DNA of 64,000 nucleotides from Mycobacteriaceae bacterium. GTDB lineage: Bacteria > Actinomycetota > Actinomycetes > Mycobacteriales > Mycobacteriaceae. A program made the position numbers and the translations under genes. How positions within the stretch are numbered: the first letter of the stretch is position 1; every line of letters starts with the position of its first letter. The notes under the pieces are model-generated. The model searched no databases and was not told the DNA's origin. It saw only the letters and a list, made by a program, of their open reading frames with translations. Below are positions 1-9,869 of the stretch, piece after piece. The stretch covers positions 1 to 64,000 of the forward strand of contig JAPOKC010000011.1 in NCBI GenBank assembly GCA_029977845.1, in the 5' to 3' direction.

Positions 1-849
1 CCCAACCCCGAAGAACCCGGCGCGATGGACCTTTCGCTCGCCGATGCCCGCAAGCAGGGCGCCGATGTGATCATCGCCAACGACCCCGACGCGGACCGCA
101 GCGCGGCCGGCATCCGCGCGGGCGAGGACTACCGGATGCTCACCGGGGATGAGGTCGGTGCACTGCTGGGATGGTGGATCGCCGAGCGGGGCAGGCGGTC
201 GGGATCACCGGCGCAGGGCGTCTACGCGCAGTCGATCGTCTCCGGGACCCTGCTGGAGCGCATCGCCCGTGACGCCGGACTCGGTTATGCCACCACGCTG
301 ACCGGATTCAAGTGGATCTCGAAGGTCCCGGATCTGCGGTTCGGCTACGAGGAGGCACTCGGGTACTGCTGCGATCCGACGGCGGTCAAGGACAAGGACG
401 GCATCACCGCATCGCTGCTGATGCTGGAGATGGTGGCCGCGCTCAAGAGTGAGGGCCGCGGGCCCCAGGATGTCCTGGACGATCTCGCCCGGAAGTTCGG
501 GCTGTACGCCACCAGCCAACTGTCGGTGCGGGTTTCGGATCTCTCTCTGATCTCCGATGCGATGGCTCGGCTGCGGTCGAGTCCACCCGCCTCCCTCGGC
601 GGCCGGACCGTGCAGAAACTCGACGATCTGGAGAAGGGTGTCGACGGACTTCCGCCGACCGACGGTCTGCGCTTCACCCTCGACGGCGCCCGGGTGATCA
701 TCCGTCCGAGCGGCACCGAGCCCAAGCTGAAGTGCTACCTGCAGGTGGTCGTCCCCGTCGAGCGCGATGACGTCGAAAAAGCCCGTGCCACAGCGCAATC
801 CGAACTCAACGCGCTGCGCTCCAGTGTCGCCGAGGTGCTGGCGCTCTAA
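1..849 (+). CDS. pmmB: Phosphomannomutase/phosphoglucomutase family protein, C-terminal part (5' end outside window)
   Basis: ORF open at the window start; metal-binding loop NDPDADR and C-terminal phosphate-binding motif RPSGTEPKLKCYLQ. Confidence 0.9.
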   Translation, partial: PNPEEPGAMDLSLADARKQGADVIIANDPDADRSAAGIRAGEDYRMLTGDEVGALLGWWIAERGRRSGSPAQGVYAQSIVSGTLLERIARDAGLGYATTLTGFKWISKVPDLRFGYEEALGYCCDPTAVKDKDGITASLLMLEMVAALKSEGRGPQDVLDDLARKFGLYATSQLSVRVSDLSLISDAMARLRSSPPASLGGRTVQKLDDLEKGVDGLPPTDGLRFTLDGARVIIRPSGTEPKLKCYLQVVVPVERDDVEKARATAQSELNALRSSVAEVLAL

Positions 850-863
850 CCCGATCAGGCCGC

Positions 864-2441
864 TCAGACTGCGGCGGCGTGTGTCACTTCGATGTGATCG
901 GGGGTGCGGCGCCGGCCGATGACCACCCAGGCGAAGATCGCCCCGGCCAGCGCGACCACGGCGAGCACCAGCATGGACAGCGTGATCGCGTCGGAAGAAG
1001 CGGCGACCACGGCGTGTTTGACCGCGTCGACCGAATCCTGCGGCAGGCCGGCCAGGGCGCCGTCGGCCCGTCCCATGTCGCCGTCCTGCACGGCGTCAGC
1101 GTACTGAGCCGCGACCTCGCGCAGCTCGGTCCGGGCGCCCAGTCCAGGGCCCACCTGGGAAGCGGTCAGCCCGCCGATGATCGAGGTGACCAGGCCGACT
1201 CCGAGTGCGGCGGGGATGTTGAACGTCATCTGCATCAGGCCCGAACCCATACCGGCCCGGTTGGCGTCGACCGCCGACATGCCCGCGGTATTACAGGCCG
1301 GCAGTGAGATACCCACGCCGATTCCCATCAGCAGCAACGGGATGACCATCTGAGCCAGCGATGTGTTCGGGCCGAAGAACAAGCCCATCCAGCCCAGCGC
1401 GACCGCCTGCATGAGCAATGCCACGGTGATCGGCAGGCCCGGGCCGACCTTGTCGACCCAGCGGCCGGCCGGCGGCTCGAACACCATGCAGATGCCGGTG
1501 GTGATCAGGATGACGTTGGCCGCCTTGCCGGGGCTGTAGCCCAGCACGTTGATGAAGTACAGCGATCCGATGAAGACCAGGAACGGGATGTAGACGAACC
1601 CGACGGCGCTCTCGGCGAAGAAGCCGCCGGAGAACAGCCGTTCCTTCCACAGCCCGAAATCCACCAACGGGTGGGTGATCCGGGTCTCGAACACACCGAA
1701 CACGCCCAGCAGGACGATGCCGGCGGCGATGGTTCCCCAGGTGCCGGGCGCGGTCCAACTCACCGAGGAGTTCTGCAGGCCGTAGGTGAGCAGGGTGATG
1801 CCGGTGGCCCCGAGTATCAGGCCTATCCAGTCGTACTTGCCGGTGGCTATCACGCTCTTGTATCCGCGAGTGGCCGCCAGCGTGATCGCGATGACCAGTC
1901 CGGTGAGCGGCAGTGCGACCCAGAAGACCCAGCGCCAACTCGCGATGTCCATCATCCAGGCGGCGAACAACGGGCCGAGCAGAAGGCCGAATCCGTGCGC
2001 GAATCCCCATACGCCGACGGCCAATCCGCGTTGTGCGAGCGGAAATGAGTTCACCACGATCGACAGCGTCGCCGGTGCCGAGATACCGATACCGATGCCC
2101 TGGATGGCCCGGCCACTGATCATCAGCGGACCGCCGACGGCGATGGCCGACATCAGCAGGCCGCCGCCGAAGATCAAGAAGCCCAGCACGATCATCTTGA
2201 CCTCGCCGACGAGATCACCCATTCGCCCGCCGGCGACCAGTGCGGCGCCGAAGGCCAGGCTGTAGGCGGTGATCGTCCAGGTCTGCGCCGACAGGCCCAG
2301 ACCGAGGTCCTCCTTGATGGTCGGCAGGGCCGGTCCGATCACCGTCGAGAACATCTGGGCGATCAGGGCGCCGAAGCCCATCGCGGCGAGGATCGCCCAC
2401 GCCGCCTTGGTGGCTTTCTCGCCGGGTGCGGTCGTTGTCAT
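864..2441 (-). CDS. MFS drug/metabolite transporter (DHA2/EmrB-QacA-like)
   Basis: Hydrophobic multi-TM protein; start taken at MTTTAPGEKATKAAW rather than the upstream extension; start overlaps the cdd stop by 4 bp. Confidence 0.85.
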   Translation of the reverse strand: MTTTAPGEKATKAAWAILAAMGFGALIAQMFSTVIGPALPTIKEDLGLGLSAQTWTITAYSLAFGAALVAGGRMGDLVGEVKMIVLGFLIFGGGLLMSAIAVGGPLMISGRAIQGIGIGISAPATLSIVVNSFPLAQRGLAVGVWGFAHGFGLLLGPLFAAWMMDIASWRWVFWVALPLTGLVIAITLAATRGYKSVIATGKYDWIGLILGATGITLLTYGLQNSSVSWTAPGTWGTIAAGIVLLGVFGVFETRITHPLVDFGLWKERLFSGGFFAESAVGFVYIPFLVFIGSLYFINVLGYSPGKAANVILITTGICMVFEPPAGRWVDKVGPGLPITVALLMQAVALGWMGLFFGPNTSLAQMVIPLLLMGIGVGISLPACNTAGMSAVDANRAGMGSGLMQMTFNIPAALGVGLVTSIIGGLTASQVGPGLGARTELREVAAQYADAVQDGDMGRADGALAGLPQDSVDAVKHAVVAASSDAITLSMLVLAVVALAGAIFAWVVIGRRRTPDHIEVTHAAAV

Positions 2442-2845
2442 GTGTCGGACTTCCTCTCCTCGAGGTCCCACGGGCCGAAAGCCTGGGGCAGGATCTGGGC
2501 CATGGTCTGGACGCCTTCGGGGGTCATGATCAGCAGTTCGGGTCCGCCGTGTTCGTAGAGCAGTTGCCGGCATCGGCCGCAGGGCATCAGCGCCTCACCG
2601 TGGCCGTCGACGCAGAAGGCGGCCATCAGACGGCCGCCGCCGGTGGCGTACAACGAGGACACCATCGAGCATTCGGCACACAGTGTCAGCCCGTAGGAGG
2701 CGTTCTCGACGTTGGCGCCCCACACCACCCGGCCGTCATCGACGAGTCCGGCGACACCGACCGGAAAGTGCGAGTAGGGGGAGTAGGAATGCTCTGCGGC
2801 GGAAATCGCCTGGCGGCGCAACGCCTCCCAGTCCACTTCGGACAT
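2438..2845 (-). CDS. cdd: Cytidine deaminase
   Basis: MSEVDWEALRRQA...GANVENASYGLTLCAE...PCGRCRQLL zinc motifs (CAE, PCxxC); 135 aa. Confidence 0.93.
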   Translation of the reverse strand: MSEVDWEALRRQAISAAEHSYSPYSHFPVGVAGLVDDGRVVWGANVENASYGLTLCAECSMVSSLYATGGGRLMAAFCVDGHGEALMPCGRCRQLLYEHGGPELLIMTPEGVQTMAQILPQAFGPWDLEERKSDT

Positions 2846-3028
2846 CTCGTCCCGACCTCCTGTCGACCGCGCCAACGTAGCACCGGCGGAGAGGGCGGGT
2901 GGGCGAAAACCGCGCGGCCGTCTGCGATCCCAGGTGTGACCAAACGTGGGGGCTAAGTACGCACAAACGCCCGAAACCGTGCACAAGACCCACGCTCGGT
3001 GCGGGGTGGCCTGGCCTAGCATCGAGGG

Positions 3029-4804
3029 GTGTTCCCAGGGCGCCAGGACCCGCTGGAGAAATCGCTGCTGCCCTATTCCAACCAGGGGACGCATGAGGGA
3101 CCCATCATCGTCGAGGACTGGGCCGGGGGTATCGCACCGGTTAGGGCCGAACTGCCGTCGGTGCGCATCGGCAGGCGGTGGTTCTCCAGCCTGTGGCTGA
3201 TCCCGATCGGGATCGCTGCTCTGGTGGTGTCCATCGCGGTGGTGCGCGAGCTGGCGACCCAGCAGTGGTTCCACGAGTTCATCACCCGCTACCCGGGCAC
3301 CTCCACGCAGTACGTCGAACCGGTCACCGGAGGGTTTCCCTGGTGGCTGCGCTGGCAGCACTTCCTGAACCTGCTGTTCATGATGTTCATCATCCGGGCC
3401 GGCATCCAGATACTGGCCGACCATCCGCGGCTGTACTTCAACGCCGGCAGTAGGCCTGACACCGAATGGTTGCGGTTGCGCGGTGCGGTCCCACCCGATC
3501 GCCGGGACTGCAATGACGCCGACGCGGTGTGGACCGCCAAGGAGGACTCGGTCGCGCTGCCCAGGCATCTGGGCCTGCCGGGATTTCGGCACTCGATCGG
3601 ACTCGCCCGATGGTGGCACTTCAGCTTCGATCTGCTCTGGCTGATCAACGGGGTGCTGTTCTACATACTGCTGTTCAGCACAGGGGAGTGGAAGCGACTG
3701 ATTCCCAACTCTTTTGACGTCTTTCCCAACGCGCTGTCGACGGCGTTGCAGTACCTCTCACTGCAACTGCCGGAGAACGCCGGCTTCAGTTCCTATAACG
3801 CGTTGCAACTGCTGGCGTACTTCATCACCGTGTTCATCGCCGCGCCGGTGGCCCTGGTGAGCGGACTTCTGCAGGCGCCGTCGATCGCGGGCCGGTTCGG
3901 CACCGGCGCAGGCCTGCTGAATCGTCAGGTGGCCCGGACGGTCCACTTCGGTGTGCTGATCTGGATGCTGGTCTTCATCGCCGTTCACACCCTGATGATC
4001 TTCGTGACCGGATTCGTCCGGAACGTCAACCACATCACGTTGGGTACCGACACCAGGTCCTGGACCGGCGTCGCGCTGTACCTCGCCTGGACGGGTGTCG
4101 TCGCGGTCTTCTGGTTCGCCGCGTCGCCGGTGACCACCAGGCATCCCCGCGCGATCCAGAAGGCGGGCCGGTTCGTCATCGGATGGTTCAAGGGACTGTT
4201 GGAGAACACCAACCCGACTGCGACGTACTCCGAGTCGGATATCTCACCGTATTTCTGGCCCAACGGCGAGCGCCCGCACTCGGATGCCTACGAACGGCTC
4301 AAGGCCGGCGGCTGGGCCGGCTACGCACTGCGGGTCGATGGCCTGGTCGCCAATCCCGTCGAGATCAGTTACTCGGAACTGCTTGCCATGCCCAAACAGG
4401 AACAGATCACCCAGCACTTCTGCATCCAGGGCTGGTCCGGCATCGCCAAGTGGGGCGGAGTTCCGATGCGGCACATCTGTGATCTCGTCGCACCGGCGGC
4501 CGAGGCCAAATGGGTGGTGTTCTACTCGTTCGCCGATGGTCCGGTGGGTGGGCGCTACTACGACTGCCATCCGATCGAGAGCATGTACCACGATCTGACG
4601 ATCCTGGCCTACGAGATGAACGGCGCACCGCTCAACGAGTCGCACGGAGCGCCGCTGCGCCTTCGCGACGAGGTCGAACTCGGCTTCAAACAGGTGAAGT
4701 GGATCGAGGCGATCGAATTCGTGGAGTCATTCGAGACCCTCGGCGCCGGACAGGGCGGCTACAACGAGGATCAGGAGTTCTACGGCTACCGGATGCCGAT
4801 CTAG
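3029..4804 (+). CDS. Membrane cytochrome b-like domain fused to a sulfite-oxidase/YedY-type molybdopterin oxidoreductase domain
   Basis: N-terminal TM helices with His residues (RWWHFSFDLLWLINGVLFY; VHFGVLIWMLVFIAVHTL), C-terminal SUOX-like ITQHFCIQGWSGIAKWGGVPM. Confidence 0.82.
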   Translation: MFPGRQDPLEKSLLPYSNQGTHEGPIIVEDWAGGIAPVRAELPSVRIGRRWFSSLWLIPIGIAALVVSIAVVRELATQQWFHEFITRYPGTSTQYVEPVTGGFPWWLRWQHFLNLLFMMFIIRAGIQILADHPRLYFNAGSRPDTEWLRLRGAVPPDRRDCNDADAVWTAKEDSVALPRHLGLPGFRHSIGLARWWHFSFDLLWLINGVLFYILLFSTGEWKRLIPNSFDVFPNALSTALQYLSLQLPENAGFSSYNALQLLAYFITVFIAAPVALVSGLLQAPSIAGRFGTGAGLLNRQVARTVHFGVLIWMLVFIAVHTLMIFVTGFVRNVNHITLGTDTRSWTGVALYLAWTGVVAVFWFAASPVTTRHPRAIQKAGRFVIGWFKGLLENTNPTATYSESDISPYFWPNGERPHSDAYERLKAGGWAGYALRVDGLVANPVEISYSELLAMPKQEQITQHFCIQGWSGIAKWGGVPMRHICDLVAPAAEAKWVVFYSFADGPVGGRYYDCHPIESMYHDLTILAYEMNGAPLNESHGAPLRLRDEVELGFKQVKWIEAIEFVESFETLGAGQGGYNEDQEFYGYRMPI

Positions 4805-5298
4805 GGAGTTGAGGGCACCGCGGTCAGCGGAATGTAGACGGTGCCCTGGCATGCGCCGCTACCGATATTGGTCGCGAACATCCCCTTGAGCGAGCCGTCG
4901 GGCTGCGGGGTGTAGGTGGTCACCGAGCTGGCCGCATCGAAGGTGATGGTGCCGTCGCCCAGCGGGCAGTCCCACCGCCAGCCGCTGGTCTTAGACCACT
5001 CGGTGCCGTTCCAATCGAAGGTCGTCTTCTGCGTGACGTTCTGCTTCGGGGCCGGGCCGTCGAGCACGGAAGCCACGCAGGTGCCCGAGGAGCAGTCCGT
5101 CCCGAACTTGTACCAGGCGGTATAGGGCTGTTCGGACTGTTTGGCGGCCACGCTGGTACCCGACTTCTGGTCGGTGTGGAAGGTGATCTTGTACCAGCCG
5201 GCCCAGTTGGGCGCCGGGTCAGCCGAAGCCGCCGGAGCGACCGCCAACGCGGCCGCGGAGACAGCGAAGGCTAGCGACAGACGACCTACCCTGCGCAC
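4801..5298 (-). CDS. Secreted conserved mycobacterial protein, signal peptide
   Basis: MRRVGRLSLAFAVSAAALAVAPAASADPAPNWAGWYKITF; signal peptide with AXA-type cleavage site. Confidence 0.75.
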   Translation of the reverse strand: MRRVGRLSLAFAVSAAALAVAPAASADPAPNWAGWYKITFHTDQKSGTSVAAKQSEQPYTAWYKFGTDCSSGTCVASVLDGPAPKQNVTQKTTFDWNGTEWSKTSGWRWDCPLGDGTITFDAASSVTTYTPQPDGSLKGMFATNIGSGACQGTVYIPLTAVPSTP

Positions 5299-5531
5299 TA
5301 GCGGTACTGCGGCCAGTGGAACGTCGACCCCTTGGTGTAGGCGCCCTGGTTGTTGTCCTCGTCCATGGTGCCCTGGATGGCCGGAACCATATCGCCCATG
5401 GTGCCGTCCATGTCGACGTAACCTCCGGAACCCCCGTTCGTCTGCGGGTCTGCCGCGGCGACGGCGGCGCCACCCACACCCAGAGCGGCCAGAGCAGCGG
5501 AAACTACGACAAAACGTCCGATTTTCGACAT
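5298..5531 (-). CDS. Small secreted protein (77 aa)
   Basis: MSKIGRFVVVSAALAALGVGGAAVAAADPQTNGG; signal peptide; stop/start contact with the next gene at 5298. Confidence 0.7.
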   Translation of the reverse strand: MSKIGRFVVVSAALAALGVGGAAVAAADPQTNGGSGGYVDMDGTMGDMVPAIQGTMDEDNNQGAYTKGSTFHWPQYR

Positions 5532-5580
5532 GGCTCTATTTTACGCGGGGATCCGACGCCCGTCGAACGCGCGACGTTTC

Positions 5581-5865
5581 CTACCTCACACACACGCCGT
5601 TGACGACGCGTGAGCATGATCCACCGGGCTGGGTCGGATCAATGGTCGGCGAGAACGAGCTGGGGCCGCCGGCCGACTTCTCGGTGGGTGAAACGGAGGG
5701 TGAGCTGGATGCCGGCGCTGACGACGGTGTGGAGGTGGTCTTCGGTCCCTCCTTGGTGTCGCTTCCGCAACCGGCGGTCAGCGCACCCATCGCGACGATC
5801 GCCGAGCCGCCCACCAGGAGCGTCACCCGACGAACCAACCGACTTGAAGCCATGACTGTCCCCAT
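5581..5865 (-). CDS. Small putative lipoprotein
   Basis: N-terminal hydrophobic segment followed by lipobox LTAGC; Ser/Pro/Thr-rich mature part. Confidence 0.6.
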   Translation of the reverse strand: MGTVMASSRLVRRVTLLVGGSAIVAMGALTAGCGSDTKEGPKTTSTPSSAPASSSPSVSPTEKSAGGPSSFSPTIDPTQPGGSCSRVVNGVCVR

Positions 5866-5926
5866 CTGTGCAGAGGCCCGGTAACCCCGGGCCGATCTCC
5901 TCAGTGTAGTACCGGGGAGGCCCTGA

Positions 5927-6133
5927 TCAGGGGGCGGTGAAGCCTTCCTTCTTGTGCGCTCCGTCGCAGAACGGCTTCTTGGCCGAGTGCCCGCACCGGC
6001 ACAGATAGCTCTTGTCGGTCTCCCTGATCAGGGTGCCGTCGGCGGCGAGGACCTCGACGTCGCCGGTCACCTCAAGAGGGCCGTCGGTGAGTGCGGTGAT
6101 GGTGACTTGGGATTTGCCTGGGGAATCGCTCAT
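5927..6133 (-). CDS. CDGSH iron-sulfur domain protein
   Basis: Motif CRCGHSAKKPFCDGAH. Confidence 0.9.
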   Translation of the reverse strand: MSDSPGKSQVTITALTDGPLEVTGDVEVLAADGTLIRETDKSYLCRCGHSAKKPFCDGAHKKEGFTAP

Positions 6134-6167
6134 GGGGACATTGTGCCGGTTGGTCGTTCCGGGGTCC

Positions 6168-7580
6168 TCACAGCCCCAGCAGCGACTCTATTCCGCCACG
6201 GGCGAAATAGAGCAGGAATCCGGCGGCGACCATCCACAGCAGGGCACTGATCTCCCGTGCCTTGCCGGCCGCCGATCGCAGCACCACCCAGGCGATGAAC
6301 CCGGCCCCGATCCCGTTGGCGATCGAATAGGTCATCGGCATAACGGCCACGGTCAGCACGACCGGCAGGGTCACCGCGAAGTCGGTGAGTTCGATGTGGC
6401 GAAGGTGCGACATCATCATCGCCCCGACGATCACCAGTGCGGCGGCAGCGACCTCGGTGGGCACGATCGAGGCCAGCGGTCCGACGAACATGGCGGCCAG
6501 GAACAGCGTGCCGGTGACGATGTTGGCCAGGCCCGTTCGGGCACCCTCCTCGATACCCGAACCCGATTCGATGAACACCGTGTTGGAGGACGCGGAGGTG
6601 GCGCCGCCGGCCACCGCTCCGACACCTTCGACGATGAGAGCGGCCGGCAACCGCGGGAACGTTCCCTGCGCATCGGCGAGTCCGGCTTCCCGGGACAGTC
6701 CGGTGAACGTGCCCAATGCGTCGAAGAAGTTCGCGAACACCAGGGTGAACACCAGCATGGTGGCGGCCAGGGAGCCGATCCGGTCGAAACTGCCGAAGCT
6801 GAACGCGCCGACCAGTGACAGGTCCGGTATCGCGAAGGGGGAGCCGGACAGCTTCGGTACGGCCAGTGTCCAACCGCCGGGATGGTCGACCGCGGAGCCG
6901 AGATGCCAGACCGATTCGGCGATCACCGCCAGTACGGTGCCGGCGACGAGTCCGATCAGGATTCCGCCGCGAACCCGGCGGGCCAGCAGGACCCCGGTCA
7001 GCAGCAGGGTCACCACGAAGATCAGGGTCGGAGTGGTGGTGATCGAACCGTTGCCGCCGGTTCCGAGTCCGACCGGAGGCGCGGGCCGTCCGGTTGAGGA
7101 GACGAACCCCGAGTCGACGAGTCCGATGAACAGGATGAACAGGCCGATCCCGGCGGTGATGGCGATCTTGAGTTGCATGGGCACCGCGTCGAAGATCAGC
7201 TTGCGAAGGCCCGAAACCGCCAGCGCGACGATGACGAGGCCGTTGATCACGACCAGACCCATCGCCTCCGGCCAGGTGACAGTGCCCACGACCGAGGCCG
7301 CCAGGAATGAGTTGATTCCCAGCCCGGCGGCGAAGGCGAACGGCAAACGGGCGATGGCGCCGAAGAGAATGGTCATCACCCCGGCGGTCAGGGCGGTGAC
7401 CGACGAAACCTGTCCGAAGGAAAGCTGATGTCCGGCAACATCTTTGGTGCCCGAGAGGATGATCGGGTTGAGCACCAGGATGTAGGCCATCGTGATGAAC
7501 GTGACCAGTCCGCCGCGGATCTCGGCGCCCGGTGTCGATCCGCGGGCACTGATCTCGAAGAAACGATCCAGGTGGGTCAT
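6168..7580 (-). CDS. NCS2 family (AzgA-like) purine/xanthine permease
   Basis: MTHLDRFFEISARGSTPGAEIRGGLVTFITMAYILVLNPIIL, characteristic of AzgA/GhxP permeases; multi-TM. Confidence 0.88.
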   Translation of the reverse strand: MTHLDRFFEISARGSTPGAEIRGGLVTFITMAYILVLNPIILSGTKDVAGHQLSFGQVSSVTALTAGVMTILFGAIARLPFAFAAGLGINSFLAASVVGTVTWPEAMGLVVINGLVIVALAVSGLRKLIFDAVPMQLKIAITAGIGLFILFIGLVDSGFVSSTGRPAPPVGLGTGGNGSITTTPTLIFVVTLLLTGVLLARRVRGGILIGLVAGTVLAVIAESVWHLGSAVDHPGGWTLAVPKLSGSPFAIPDLSLVGAFSFGSFDRIGSLAATMLVFTLVFANFFDALGTFTGLSREAGLADAQGTFPRLPAALIVEGVGAVAGGATSASSNTVFIESGSGIEEGARTGLANIVTGTLFLAAMFVGPLASIVPTEVAAAALVIVGAMMMSHLRHIELTDFAVTLPVVLTVAVMPMTYSIANGIGAGFIAWVVLRSAAGKAREISALLWMVAAGFLLYFARGGIESLLGL

Positions 7581-8818
7581 TGCTGGAGAACCTTAATCGC
7601 GAATGTCAGTACCGCGGCGAAAACCACGGTCGGTATCGCGACGCCGCCGAGGAAGCCCAGGAGAAAGCGACGCCCACCGGCGGTGAACGCAAGCACGCAT
7701 TTGACGATGAGGTTGGACCCGAGTGCGGCCGCGATGGCCAGCAGTGCGGTGTCGACCGTGACGTCACCCTCGGCGGCCAGGCTCGCCACGGCGATGGATC
7801 CGGCGTGAGCATCGGCAAGACCTGCGGCGAAGGCGGCCAGCACAGCGCCCTGGGGTCCGAGTGCATCGGCGCCCCAGCGGCCCAGGAGCAGGGCCAGGGT
7901 GAGAACCGCGGCCAGGATGAGGGCCGGCCTCAACATGAAGGGCCTGCTCATCGCAGCGCTTTCGTCCGCACCCTCTTCGGTGGGTGCGGCGCCCCGATAG
8001 ACCACGAGTGCGACAGCCGTAAGCGCGATCGCGCCTGTCGTGGCGGCCGGCCAAAGCCCGCGGAGGACCTCCGCATCCACGAATCCGATCACGATCAGAA
8101 GTTGGACGAATGTGGCGACGCTGGCCAGCAGTGCACCCGCCAACGGCGCCCGCAGTCCGACCGTGCGGCTGAGCCGTCCCATCGACGCGGTTGTCGCAGA
8201 GGCGGAGACGAATCCGCCTGCCAAGCCGGTGACGAGAAGTCCCCGCCGCGGGCCCAGGGCTCGAACCCCGATGTAGCCGACCCATCCGATTCCGGTCAGC
8301 AGCACCACGAGAAGCCAAACCTTGAAGGGGTTGAGCACCCCGTACGGGCCGAAGGGTTTGTCGGGCAGCAGTGGGAGCACGACGAAGGCCACCACGAAGA
8401 ACTTGATGGCATCCTCCAGTTCGACCTCACTGACGATCTCGCGGGCGAACCGGTGAATCCTATTCTTCGACACCAGCAACAGGGCCACGATGACCGCGAG
8501 CGCCCCGGCCACCGCAGGGCTCGAATATGCCAGCGCGCCAAGAAGATAGGCCACGATGGCGGCGATCTCAGTGGTGGTCCCGGGGTCCTCGTCACTGGTC
8601 CGGAAATAAGCCAGCGCCATCAGGCCTGCCACCGCGACGAAGCCGATTGCGACCGCCCACCCGCTGAACGTCGCAGCAATCGCGCCGACGAGTGCCAGCA
8701 GGGCGAATGACCGGGATCCTGCGGGCAGCTTTCCTGCGTGCCCGTGTTCACGTTCCAGGCCGAGGAGCAGCCCGATCGCCAGCGCTACCAGGTACGGCTG
8801 GATCTGCTGCCAGGCCAC
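7577..8818 (-). CDS. MgtC/SapB family membrane protein with DUF4010
   Basis: YLVALAIGLLLGLEREHGHAGKLPAGSRSFALLALVGAI N-terminal MgtC-like motif plus long hydrophobic DUF4010-like C-terminus; 4-bp overlap with the NCS2 permease. Confidence 0.8.
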   Translation of the reverse strand: MAWQQIQPYLVALAIGLLLGLEREHGHAGKLPAGSRSFALLALVGAIAATFSGWAVAIGFVAVAGLMALAYFRTSDEDPGTTTEIAAIVAYLLGALAYSSPAVAGALAVIVALLLVSKNRIHRFAREIVSEVELEDAIKFFVVAFVVLPLLPDKPFGPYGVLNPFKVWLLVVLLTGIGWVGYIGVRALGPRRGLLVTGLAGGFVSASATTASMGRLSRTVGLRAPLAGALLASVATFVQLLIVIGFVDAEVLRGLWPAATTGAIALTAVALVVYRGAAPTEEGADESAAMSRPFMLRPALILAAVLTLALLLGRWGADALGPQGAVLAAFAAGLADAHAGSIAVASLAAEGDVTVDTALLAIAAALGSNLIVKCVLAFTAGGRRFLLGFLGGVAIPTVVFAAVLTFAIKVLQQ

Positions 8819-8822
8819 GGAG

Positions 8823-9668
8823 TCACTTCAGCGGTGTGGGTTCGACGACACCGATCTCAGCCGGGTTCGCGACGGCTGCGGGTAGGAACCGCTCGATGCA
8901 GAAGACGAAAAGCCCGCCGCCGATGAGGCCGCCGATGATCGGCGCGACGATCGGCACCCAGAAGTACAGTTGCGGGCCGTTGGCGGAGAACCAGGCGTCG
9001 TGATAGCCGGTGATGTAGGAGGCCAGACGCGGCCCGAAATCACGGGCCGGGTTGATCGCGTAGCCGGCGTTCGCGCCCCAGCCCAGGCCGATGGCGACCA
9101 CCAGCAGGCCGATGACCAGCGGGCCCATATTCCCCAACGGTGGATTGTTGACTGCGCTGGTGAGCGCGAAGATGACGGCCACCAGGATCGCGGTTCCGAT
9201 CATCTGGTCGCTGAACGCGGTCATCATCGTCACGTTGGCGTCCGGTGAGGTGGAGAAGATGCCCTGGGTGAGTTTGGTGTGACCGGCGTCGACGTTGTGG
9301 ATCAGATCGCTGTAGTTGAACCGGACCAGCAGTGCCCCGACGAACGCGCCGACCACCTGGGCGGCGATGTAGGGGACGATCTTGCGGACCGGGAAGCCTT
9401 TGAACGCGGCCAGTGCGAAAGTGACGGCGGGATTGAGGTGCGCGCCGCTGAGTCGGCCGGCGACGAAGACCGCCATCGCGACCCCGAGACCCCATCCCCA
9501 GGCGATCGAGTTGTAGTCCCCGGTGGCCCCCGGGGCCGTCCCGATCTGATTGCCCCCCGTCACAACCTGTGCGACGACGCCGCAGCCGAACAGAATGATG
9601 ATCATCGTTCCGAAGAACTCGCCGGAGAGTTCGCCGAGCAATGGGGGTTGCTTTGCCGGTGCGGTCAC
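8823..9668 (-). CDS. MIP family channel, glycerol facilitator-like (aquaglyceroporin)
   Basis: Two NPA boxes: SGAHLNPAVTF and GYAINPARDFGPRL (the Asp after NPAR is GlpF-like). Confidence 0.9.
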   Translation of the reverse strand: MTAPAKQPPLLGELSGEFFGTMIIILFGCGVVAQVVTGGNQIGTAPGATGDYNSIAWGWGLGVAMAVFVAGRLSGAHLNPAVTFALAAFKGFPVRKIVPYIAAQVVGAFVGALLVRFNYSDLIHNVDAGHTKLTQGIFSTSPDANVTMMTAFSDQMIGTAILVAVIFALTSAVNNPPLGNMGPLVIGLLVVAIGLGWGANAGYAINPARDFGPRLASYITGYHDAWFSANGPQLYFWVPIVAPIIGGLIGGGLFVFCIERFLPAAVANPAEIGVVEPTPLK

Positions 9669-9779
9669 GTCTGCCTGCCTTCTCTGGTTGGTCTTGCACG
9701 GGAAACTAGCAACGGGGGATCGTTATTGACGGACTTTCCGGCCGATCTGACACTTAAATAATCAGTTGATTGATGGCTG

Positions 9780-9794
9780 TTAATTCCGTGGTAA
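9780..9794. promoter_or_regulatory. Candidate LysR-type (T-N11-A) motif in the aquaglyceroporin/RuBisCO divergent region
   Basis: TTAATTCCGTGGTAA has TTA/TAA dyad ends and an internal T-N11-A; weak motif, positional inference only. Confidence 0.25.
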
Positions 9795-9869
9795 TAACTT
9801 CACTAAAGGGATTTACCGGGCCGGTCCTCCGACATACATTTCGACCATCCCGAGTGAAGGAGATCGACG

